Assembly (NCBI GenBank): GCA_035652435.1
Contig: DASRDU010000178.1
Coordinates: 102,391 to 166,390, forward strand
Origin: DASRDU01 sp035652435
GTDB taxonomy: Bacteria; Acidobacteriota; Blastocatellia; RBC074
DNA: 64,000 nucleotides
Reading direction: 5' to 3'
A program made the translations under genes and the position numbers. The notes under the pieces were generated by a model, which searched no databases, had not been told where the DNA came from, and saw nothing but the letters and a program-made list of their open reading frames with translations. Shown one piece after another: positions 33,839 to 41,122 of the stretch; the first letter of the stretch is position 1, and every line of letters begins with the position of its first letter.

Positions 33839-34840
33839 ATGAGCAGGCGCGGGCTGATTGTCGGCAAGTTTTACCCGCCGCATCGCGGGCACCAGTACCT
33901 GATTGATTACGGCCGCTCACGTGTTGACGAACTGTGCGTGATCCTCTGTCAGAAGCCCGGCGAACTGCCACCGGGTGAGTTGCGGGCCGCGTGGCTCAGA
34001 GAGATTCACCCGGACGTGCGGGTGCTGCTGATTGATGACGTCTATGACGAACAGGATTCGCGGGTCTGGGCGGAGAATTCGATTCGCTGGCTGGGCTTCG
34101 CGCCCGACGTGGTTTTTACTTCCGAAGATTATGGCGACCGCTTTGCGCACTTCCTTGGCTGTGAACACGTGCTGGTGGATCAGGCCCGGGCTGCCGTGCC
34201 TGTTTCGGGAACGAAAGTGCGAACTGACCCGCTTGCGTGCTGGGACTTCCTTGAGCCTCCGGTTCGCGCTTACTATGCCCGGCGCATCTGCCTGATCGGG
34301 GCTGAATCAACCGGCAAGACGACGCTCGCCCGCGCGCTCGCGGAGCATTACCAGACCGTCTGGGTTCCCGAATACGGGCGCGAGTATTCTGAACGCAAGC
34401 TGGCAGAAGAGGGCGGCTACAACTTTAGTTCCGAGGAATTCGCGCACATTGCCGGAGTGCAGTGTGAGCGCGAGAACGAAGCGGCACGTCAGGCAAATAA
34501 AGTTCTGATCTGTGACACCGATGCTTTTGCCACGGGCATCTGGCACCGTCGCTACATGGGCGAGCGTTCGCCGGCAGTGGAGGCCATCACGGCCAGTCAT
34601 CGTCGCCCCGATCTGTATCTGCTGACCGACATCAACACGCCTTTCGTCCAGGACGGCACGCGCGATGGTGAAATGATCCGCGAATGGATGCACGAAATGT
34701 TTGTGGCAGAGTTGAAGGCGCAGCAACGCCCGTTCCAATGTCTTTCCGGTCCGCTGGAGGAACGCCTCGGCAGAGCAGTCGAATACATTGACGAAGTAAT
34801 CAGATACTCAGTGCATCAGGAGAATAATAAATGGAAATAG
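33839..34840 (+). CDS. nadR: NadR-like NMN adenylyltransferase / nicotinamide riboside kinase
   Basis: 333 residues. The N-terminal nucleotidyltransferase has GLIVGKFYPPHRGHQYLIDY, with the HxGH-type motif HRGH, and VPVSGTKVR near 125. The C-terminal kinase opens with the P-loop CLIGAESTGKTTLARALAEH near residue 155, followed by WVPEYGREYSERKL and LICDTDAFATGIWHRRYMG. It phosphorylates nicotinamide riboside and adenylates NMN to NAD. The N-terminal DNA-binding domain of enterobacterial NadR is absent, so it is an enzyme only. It follows pnuC and overlaps the next gene (SDR) by 10 bp. Confidence 0.94.
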   Translation: MSRRGLIVGKFYPPHRGHQYLIDYGRSRVDELCVILCQKPGELPPGELRAAWLREIHPDVRVLLIDDVYDEQDSRVWAENSIRWLGFAPDVVFTSEDYGDRFAHFLGCEHVLVDQARAAVPVSGTKVRTDPLACWDFLEPPVRAYYARRICLIGAESTGKTTLARALAEHYQTVWVPEYGREYSERKLAEEGGYNFSSEEFAHIAGVQCERENEAARQANKVLICDTDAFATGIWHRRYMGERSPAVEAITASHRRPDLYLLTDINTPFVQDGTRDGEMIREWMHEMFVAELKAQQRPFQCLSGPLEERLGRAVEYIDEVIRYSVHQENNKWK

Positions 34841-35610
34841 CAGGCAAAGCGGCAGTGGTCACAGGTGGCGGCACGGGGGTCGGGCGCGCGACTGCGATTG
34901 AACTCGCCCGGCGCGGCTGCTCGGTGCTGATCAATTACAGCCGCTCAAAAGACGACGCCGAACAGACCGCCGCCGAAATTTCGGCGCTCGGCGTGAAAGG
35001 CATCGCGGTCGAGGCCGATATCGCGGATGACGCCGCGTGCCGGAGGATGATCGAAATGGCGGTGCGCGAATTCGGACGGCTCGACGTGCTGGTCAACAAC
35101 GCGGGGACGACGAGTTTCATCCCGCACGACGACCTCGAAGCAGTGACGCTGGAAGACTGGACGCGCATTCTGTCAGTCAACGTGATCGGGACTTTTCAAT
35201 GCTCGCGCGCGGCCAGAGCGGCGCTCGTGGCTTCGGGCAACGGCGAGATCGTCAACGTGTCGAGCATTGCCGGGGTGCGCGCCATCGGCAGCTCGATCCC
35301 GTACTGCGCTTCCAAGGCGGCGCTCAATAACCTGACGGTCACGCTGGCCCGCGTCTTCGCTCCCTCGGTGCGCGTCAATGCCGTCGCGCCCGGCTTTATC
35401 ACCACGCGCTGGATACAGGAAGGGCTCGGCGCGGAGGCCTACGAGGCGGCGAAGAAAAAAACTGAAGAGGCCGTCCTGTTGCACAAAGTCCTCACCGCCG
35501 AAGACGTCGCCGCCACGATCCTTGGCGTCATCACGGGCTCCGACCTGATGACGGGGCAGGTGATTGTTCTCGACGCCGGGATGCTGGTCTCGAATTTTTC
35601 TTTCCGGTAG
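34831..35610 (+). CDS. SDR-family oxidoreductase (FabG-like)
   Basis: 259 residues. The NAD(P)-binding motif is VVTGGGTGVGRATAIELARR, with LDVLVNNAGTTSF (NNAG motif) near 90. The catalytic Ser is in IVNVSSIAGVRAIGSS and the Tyr/Lys in PYCASKAALN near residue 160. It is a short-chain dehydrogenase using a nicotinamide cofactor to reduce or oxidise a carbonyl/alcohol; the substrate is unknown. The ATG lies within the last codons of nadR, so it is translationally linked to NAD synthesis. The gene ends 2 bp before a long palindrome. Confidence 0.93.
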   Translation: MEIAGKAAVVTGGGTGVGRATAIELARRGCSVLINYSRSKDDAEQTAAEISALGVKGIAVEADIADDAACRRMIEMAVREFGRLDVLVNNAGTTSFIPHDDLEAVTLEDWTRILSVNVIGTFQCSRAARAALVASGNGEIVNVSSIAGVRAIGSSIPYCASKAALNNLTVTLARVFAPSVRVNAVAPGFITTRWIQEGLGAEAYEAAKKKTEEAVLLHKVLTAEDVAATILGVITGSDLMTGQVIVLDAGMLVSNFSFR

Positions 35611-35612
35611 GC

Positions 35613-35709
35613 AAAAATGTCCGGCAAACTTTCGGGGTTTGCCGCTGACATCGCAAAATGTCGTAATCGGAAGACATCGGCAAACCCCGAAAGTTTGCCG
35701 GACATTTTT
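35613..35709. repeat. Perfect 32-bp inverted repeat with a secondary hairpin in the loop
   Basis: Left arm 35613-35644 starts AAAAATGTCCGGCAAACTTT; right arm 35678-35709 is its exact complement and ends ACATTTTT. The 33-nt loop holds GACAT-n6-ATGTC (a second stem). Immediately after the SDR stop. The A/T-rich outer ends give an intrinsic-terminator-like T-run on both strands, so it may stop the nadR transcript as well as being a repeat element. Confidence 0.93.
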
Positions 35710-35730
35710 GATTGAGAGTAAGTCTGAAGC

Positions 35731-36141
35731 ATGAAAATCACGCCTGAGGTAATGCAGAAGATTCGCGAGAAGTTCGCGGAAAATCATTTCCCGCGCGAAG
35801 TCGGGATCGAAATTGACGCGATTGAAAACGGACGCGCCCGACTGAGCCTGGAGGTCACCGAAAGGCATTTACAGTTGCAGGGGATCATGCACGGCGGCGC
35901 GATTGCCACGCTGATTGACACGGCGGTCGCCTTCGCCATCATCAGCGTGTCGGAACCGGGCGCGCGCTTTTCGACTATTGAGATGAAGATCAACTACCTG
36001 TCGGCGATCAAAGAGGGGCACGTCGTGGCCGAAGCGTGGCTCGTGCGTGACGGGAAGCGCATCGTCGTGGCCGAATGCGACGTGTTCGACGCGGACGGGA
36101 AACTGGCGGCTAAGGGGCTGCTGACTTACATCAGGTTCTGA
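35731..36141 (+). CDS. PaaI-type hotdog-fold thioesterase
   Basis: 136 residues. The family signature LQGIMHGGAIATLIDTAVAF (residues about 49-68) contains the conserved His-Gly-Gly and Asp, and IEMKINYLSAIKEGHVVAEA follows. It hydrolyses acyl-CoA thioesters, often aromatic or medium-chain, in the cytoplasm. It is separated from the SDR gene by a 32-bp palindrome and lies 54 bp upstream of two membrane hydroxylases. A lipid-related role for this small group is plausible but not shown. Confidence 0.92.
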   Translation: MKITPEVMQKIREKFAENHFPREVGIEIDAIENGRARLSLEVTERHLQLQGIMHGGAIATLIDTAVAFAIISVSEPGARFSTIEMKINYLSAIKEGHVVAEAWLVRDGKRIVVAECDVFDADGKLAAKGLLTYIRF

Positions 36142-36195
36142 ACAATCATGACAATCGTGCGGCCCCGCGGGTCAATTTTTTCCGGAGGTAAATGA

Positions 36196-37332
36196 ATGCC
36201 AGTCAAAGATGATTTCGCGAAATCGTTCGGCAAGGGCAGAATCAGCGGCTACCTTTCGATCTTCTTCGGCGCGCTGTCGTTTCTGGCGGTGCTGTGTTTC
36301 CTGTACCCTTCGTACCTGACTTTCCCCGACCTGCGCAAAGCCTACCCGATCCCGGTCATCCGCCTCGTGCTGATGCTCTCGCTGATCGTCTCTTTTATGC
36401 TGGCGCTCGTGAGCTTCCTGCTCAGCCGGCGAACCAGGCTGGCGCTCACGGGCGTGCTGTTTTCGGGGCTGGCAATACTGATGGGGGGCTGGAACGTTCA
36501 GGCGGGAGAAATTCACGAGACGCCATTTCCCATCGGGCTCGACTGGCTGATCCTCGACCTGGTCATGCTGGCGGTGATCTTCATCCCGATTGAGGCGATC
36601 TTCCCGCAGCGGATCAATCAGAAAACACTGCACGAGGAATGGAAGACCGACCTGGCTTACTTCGTCATCAGCCACCTGCTCGTGCAGGTCTTCGGCCTGA
36701 TCACTCAGGCCCCGGCCACGCTGCTCTTCGGCGGACTCGGGCTCAACGGTTTCCACGCGACGGTACAGGCGCTGCCGTTCCTGGTGCAGCTTTCCCTGGC
36801 GGTGCTCCTGACAGACGTTGCGCAGTACGCCGCCCACCGGGCCTTTCACGAAGTCGAGGCGCTCTGGCGGATTCATTCGATCCACCATTCGACGACCGCA
36901 ATGGACTGGCTCGCCGGGTCGCGGACTCACTTCGTTGACATCTTCGTGACCCGCTCGATCTCATTCGTCCCGGTCTACCTGCTCGGGGTCACGCCGGCAG
37001 TCTTCGCCGTCTACATCGTCTTCATCTCTTTCCACGCCGTCTTCATTCATGCGAACGTGAACTGGCGATTCGGGCCGCTGAAGTATGTCCTCTCGACGCC
37101 GCAGTTTCACCACTGGCATCATGCCGACGAGCCGACGGCATACAACACGAACTATGCGGTCTTCTTCCCGTTCATAGACAAGCTGTTCGGGACGTACTAC
37201 ATGCCCGGCGACAAGTGGCCGGCGAAATACGGGGTGAGCATGCCGAATTATCCGAAAGGCTTTATCCCGCAGCTCGCGTGGCCATTCCGCGCGGAGGGTC
37301 GAGCGCGGGCCGCGGGCGCGCAGCGAGGATGA
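36196..37332 (+). CDS. Sterol desaturase/fatty acid hydroxylase family protein, copy 1
   Basis: 378 residues, strong GGAGG site upstream. Three N-terminal TM helices (about 12-120) come before the catalytic part. The di-iron histidine clusters are HRAFH near 216, HSIHHS near 228 and FHHWHH near 306. The C-terminal part has YNTNYAVFFPFIDKLFGTYY. It is an integral-membrane non-haem di-iron oxygenase that hydroxylates or desaturates a lipid using O2. The extra N-terminal membrane region makes it longer than the neighbour (294 residues). The two genes are 4 bp apart. Confidence 0.92.
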   Translation: MPVKDDFAKSFGKGRISGYLSIFFGALSFLAVLCFLYPSYLTFPDLRKAYPIPVIRLVLMLSLIVSFMLALVSFLLSRRTRLALTGVLFSGLAILMGGWNVQAGEIHETPFPIGLDWLILDLVMLAVIFIPIEAIFPQRINQKTLHEEWKTDLAYFVISHLLVQVFGLITQAPATLLFGGLGLNGFHATVQALPFLVQLSLAVLLTDVAQYAAHRAFHEVEALWRIHSIHHSTTAMDWLAGSRTHFVDIFVTRSISFVPVYLLGVTPAVFAVYIVFISFHAVFIHANVNWRFGPLKYVLSTPQFHHWHHADEPTAYNTNYAVFFPFIDKLFGTYYMPGDKWPAKYGVSMPNYPKGFIPQLAWPFRAEGRARAAGAQRG

Positions 37333-37336
37333 CTTT

Positions 37337-38221
37337 ATGGACCCGGTAGAAGGAATAGTCGCGCTCGTCGCCTTTATCGTTTTTGCCGTCAGCATCGCCT
37401 TCGAGTGGTGGTACTGGCGGCGGCAGGGGGAGCGCAAATTCATCCTGCGGGACTCGCTGGCCAATTACGTGCTGGTGCTGATGCAGATGGTCTTTGACGT
37501 GCTGGGCAAAGCGCTCTTCGTCATCCTCGCGCTCGAATGGGTGCGGCGGCACGGGGTTCATCTCGTGCCGGAGGCCGCGCAGCACAAGTGGTGGTCGGTC
37601 GCGCTCTGTTTCGTCGGGATTGATCTGGGCTATTACTGGTTCCACCGCGCCAGCCACCGCGTCCGCTTCCTCTGGGCGATTCACGTCACGCACCATTCCT
37701 CGGAGCTGATGAATCTGACGACCGCGCTGCGCCAGCCGCCGCTCGAACACCTGCTCGACTGGGCGTGGTTCGTCTGGCTCGCGTGGCTCGGGTTTTCGGC
37801 GAAGCTGATCCTGCTGCTCTACGGCTTCAACCTGATCTACCAGTTCTTCATCCACACCGAACTCGTTTATAAGTTTCCCCGGTGGGTCGAATTCATCTTC
37901 AACACGCCGTCGCATCACCGCGTCCATCACGGGACGAACCCGGAATACATTGACATGAACTATGCCGGGGTGTTCATCGTCTGGGACCGGCTCTTCGGGA
38001 CGTTTGTCGAGGAGCGGGCGCCCGTGAAGTACGGCATCCTGCACCCGGTCAATTCGTACAACCCGCTCTACCTCGGGTTTCACCTGTGGGCGGATATTTT
38101 CAGGGACGTGCTGAAACCGGCGTCGCTGCGGGTCAGGCTCAAACACGTCTTCGCGCCGCCGGGCTGGCCCGAGGAATATCGGCTGGAGGTGAGCAGGCTG
38201 GGGGAAATAGAAAGCGGATGA
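37337..38221 (+). CDS. Sterol desaturase/fatty acid hydroxylase family protein, copy 2
   Basis: 294 residues. Histidine clusters are HRASH near residue 99, HVTHHS near 115 and HHRVHH near 195; WDRLFGTFVEERAPVKYG follows. Four membrane-spanning segments. Same di-iron oxygenase family as the gene 4 bp upstream, but the pair are clearly diverged and probably act on different positions or substrates. They may form one small lipid-modification operon with the PaaI thioesterase. The actual lipid cannot be inferred. Confidence 0.92.
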   Translation: MDPVEGIVALVAFIVFAVSIAFEWWYWRRQGERKFILRDSLANYVLVLMQMVFDVLGKALFVILALEWVRRHGVHLVPEAAQHKWWSVALCFVGIDLGYYWFHRASHRVRFLWAIHVTHHSSELMNLTTALRQPPLEHLLDWAWFVWLAWLGFSAKLILLLYGFNLIYQFFIHTELVYKFPRWVEFIFNTPSHHRVHHGTNPEYIDMNYAGVFIVWDRLFGTFVEERAPVKYGILHPVNSYNPLYLGFHLWADIFRDVLKPASLRVRLKHVFAPPGWPEEYRLEVSRLGEIESG

Positions 38222-38292
38222 AACGGATTCCCGCAGAGGGGCACGGGTCAGATCCGCAACAATCCGTATAATCCATTTCATCCACGTTCCAT

Positions 38293-40560
38293 TCACTCCC
38301 TTTGCGGAGTGACGTCTGATGCCAGTGCCATCGCCGCCCAGTTGGTTCCGGCGGCAGAAATCCACTGCTCATTTCCGTGCGGGAAGCCGCCCTCGAAGTA
38401 AGGCTGAAGAGGGATGGAGCGGCTCCTGATGTACCACGATCCGTCTTCAAGCTGCATCTTCAGAAGAAACTCTATGCCTCGCTTGTAAGCCGTGTCAGTC
38501 ACCCGGACTGCGCCAGCCTGCCCTAATGCCACCAACGCCTGCCCGGTCGCATAAGCGTCGCTCGCAAGCGTCGGGAGTTGAGACCAGCCGCCGTCGGCTC
38601 GCTGTTCGGTGAGTAGTTCGCGCACGCCTTGCCTGACGATTTCGTTGTCGGGCTTCACGCCGGCCCAGGCGAGGCCGAGGAGTTGGAACACGCGCTCATC
38701 AGTGTTTTGCGGCTGCGCTTTCATCAACCAGTCTGTGGCGCGCCTGATGGCCTCGTCGTATTTCGCGCGCTGAGCCTTCGGGCCGTAAACCTGCAGCGAC
38801 CTGAGCGACGCGGCGGTGACCTGAATGTCGGCCGGCGCCATCGGCGGACGGTGCCCGACAGCACGCCACTGGCCGTTTGGCCATTGCTGCGACTTGAGGA
38901 AGCGCGCCAGCGCGTCGGTCGCCGCGTCGGGCTGGTAATGCTCAGCCGCCAGCCCCAATAGAATGTAGCTGATGCTGCTGGTCTCGCCGGGAATGCCGAC
39001 GCCCTGCAGGGCGCGCTCGCGCCAGGTTTCGATGTAAGCGCCGATCTTCTTCTGCTGGTCGCGCGCTTTCTCTTCGTCTACTTTGAAGCCGTGCTGGCGC
39101 GCCAGCGACACGGTCATCGAAGTGAAGGTGTTGTGGTGACAGGAAACACAGCCCCCTCTTTGCAGGAAGACAGCGTCGGCCTTTTGCAGCAGCGGAAGGC
39201 TCCTTTCGAGCGCGGCTCGGGCGGAAGGGGCGGGCTTTGGATTCGGAACCGGGTAGGTGATGGTTGTGCCTTCTTTCGCGCCGGCCTTCGCCAACAGCTC
39301 AACGACAGGGGTCGGCCCCATCAGCTTTGCCCAGTCGAGCGCAGTTCTCCCTTCCGGGGTCTTCGCGTTCAAGTCCGCGCCATGCTCAAGCAGAGCTTTG
39401 ACCGTCTCAAGTGGCAGCGCGTCGGAACTCGCCGCCAGTATCAAAAGGGTACGGCCCTTCGGCTCTCTCAGGTTTGCGTCAACGCCCCTGTCGAGCAGCG
39501 CCTTGAGCGCCCGCGCGTCGCCCTGCGGAGGTGAGATGATCACTGCGGCCCTGGTCAGCGTGGCTCGATCAGCGCCGTCAGCCAGCAATTCAAAGCACTG
39601 CGCACACTCGGCTCTGGCGGCGTTCCAGAGCGCCGGGGCGCCCGCGCTCTTCACCTCAGCGCCGCGGCTGATGAGCAGGCGCAGGAGCGCCAGATCGCCC
39701 GTGCGCGCAGCTTCAGAGAGTACCGTCGCGTAGCCGAGATTGTTTGGCGACTTCGCCGAGAGATCAGCGCCGCGTTCGAGCAGGAGTTTGATAACCCCGC
39801 TGTTGCTGAACTGTTCCGCCGCGATAAGGAGCGGTGTGCGGCCATCATCGGAGCGCGCGTTCACATTGGCGCCGTGCTCAATGAGCAGCCGCGTCTTCTC
39901 AGGATCATCCACCGCCCACATCAGCGCCGTCGCGCCCGCGTCATTGCGCAGGTTGGGATCAGCGCCCTGCTCAAGCAGCAGTCTGACCGCTTGCGCATCG
40001 CCGTAGAGCGCGGCCTGCATCAGTGGAGTCGTGCCGCCCATGCCCCTCAGGTTGCCGATTTTATTTTCTGTGCGCGCCAGCTTCCTGAAGGCTGACCCGT
40101 CGCCGTCGCGTAGCGCCTGCATGATCGGCGCGGCCCTGGGGTCGGGCGGCACGGGCGGCACATCGCCCGCGAGATCGTCGGGCCATTCGGCCCCCTGATC
40201 TATCCAGGCTCTGATGACCTCGATCTGCTCCTGCGCGAGCGCACCCGTGGGCGGCATCTGCGGGCCATACTTGTTCCCGATCAGTTTCAGGTAGAGGCGG
40301 CTGCCCGCACTGTTGCCGGGCGCGATCACTGTGATTGTGCCGCCGCGCAGCGCATCGCGGCGGCGGTCAAGTCGGAAGCCGTGCTGTTGCTGCGCCGGCC
40401 CGTGACACTCGATGCAGAACTGCTTGAAGATCGGCTGAACGTCACGGCGGAAATCAACTCTGCCGGAAGCGTGTTGTGAGAGCGCCGAGCCCAACGCCCA
40501 CGCCCCGACGAACAGACCGATGACACAACGTTTCAGCATCCCGGATCGTTTTGACCACAT
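38293..40560 (-). CDS. Secreted cytochrome c-type / ankyrin repeat / alpha-alpha toroid fusion protein
   Basis: 755 residues from the ATG at 40560, with GGAG 8 nt upstream. Signal peptide (CVIGLFVGAWALGSALS), then VDFRRDVQPIFKQFCIECHG, a haem-binding CxxCH at 49-53 of the planctomycete-cytochrome kind. Seven or so ankyrin repeats lie at about 155-450 (for example GATALMWAVDDPEKTRLLIE, DDGRTPLLIAAEQFSNSGVI). A second haem motif, GGCVSCHH, is near 470. The last 270 residues carry repeated DGGW/NGQW motifs of the terpenoid-cyclase/prenyltransferase toroid (QQWPNGQWRAVG, QRADGGWSQLP, QLEDGSWYIRS). Cyclase DxDD acid residues are not seen, so toroid enzymatic activity is doubtful. Probably a periplasmic haem protein and binding scaffold. 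Confidence 0.85.
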   Translation of the reverse strand: MWSKRSGMLKRCVIGLFVGAWALGSALSQHASGRVDFRRDVQPIFKQFCIECHGPAQQQHGFRLDRRRDALRGGTITVIAPGNSAGSRLYLKLIGNKYGPQMPPTGALAQEQIEVIRAWIDQGAEWPDDLAGDVPPVPPDPRAAPIMQALRDGDGSAFRKLARTENKIGNLRGMGGTTPLMQAALYGDAQAVRLLLEQGADPNLRNDAGATALMWAVDDPEKTRLLIEHGANVNARSDDGRTPLLIAAEQFSNSGVIKLLLERGADLSAKSPNNLGYATVLSEAARTGDLALLRLLISRGAEVKSAGAPALWNAARAECAQCFELLADGADRATLTRAAVIISPPQGDARALKALLDRGVDANLREPKGRTLLILAASSDALPLETVKALLEHGADLNAKTPEGRTALDWAKLMGPTPVVELLAKAGAKEGTTITYPVPNPKPAPSARAALERSLPLLQKADAVFLQRGGCVSCHHNTFTSMTVSLARQHGFKVDEEKARDQQKKIGAYIETWRERALQGVGIPGETSSISYILLGLAAEHYQPDAATDALARFLKSQQWPNGQWRAVGHRPPMAPADIQVTAASLRSLQVYGPKAQRAKYDEAIRRATDWLMKAQPQNTDERVFQLLGLAWAGVKPDNEIVRQGVRELLTEQRADGGWSQLPTLASDAYATGQALVALGQAGAVRVTDTAYKRGIEFLLKMQLEDGSWYIRSRSIPLQPYFEGGFPHGNEQWISAAGTNWAAMALASDVTPQRE

Positions 40561-41122
40561 CGCCGGAACTCCTTTCAGGTAAAAAGCCATACTGGGCGAG
40601 TCTCGCCAACTATCCGGGCGCATCAGTACGTCAACAATGACGCGCTAGAAGACGATGCTCAGGAACACGACTGACCCTTCATTCCCAACCGGGTTGCTGA
40701 CGTTGCCGGCCGAGACCGCAAACAGCCCTCGCTGATTCAAGGCACACACGCTGCTCGCAATGTCCGGTCTCAGTTTTACCTCACCGCTATCACACGCCCC
40801 CGCGCTGACGCGGTACCAACGCACGAGACGTGTCATCGTCCGAGCAGCTATCAAGCTCATCAGTACACGATCAGCATGAAATCGGCATTTGCCCTGACCT
40901 CCCTCTTTGTACCTGCTCGCGCTGCTCTTTTCTCTGCCGCGTCAGGGTCGGCTGTTTCACACGCGCCGCGCGCAAAGTGGACACCAGCGCTTCAGCGATT
41001 GCCGCCGTTACCGCCGTTATCAGTTACGGCTTTCGCGGAAGTACTCCGCATGTTTCGGCATTGGAACACCAGCGGATGTCGTTCACTCGGATAGGGCCGA
41101 ATGCAAAAGTGATCTGGTCGCT
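40561..41122. other. 562-bp gap with no convincing gene
   Basis: Contains the leader of the cytochrome/ankyrin gene. A minus-strand frame at 40645-40860 (71 codons, ending NPVGNEGSVVFLSIVF) reads like the last strand of an outer-membrane or surface domain, but it has no ribosome site and no recognised family. It could be a gene remnant. The remainder, up to the stop of the fibre-like gene, shows no repeat or hairpin that I can support. Confidence 0.4.
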
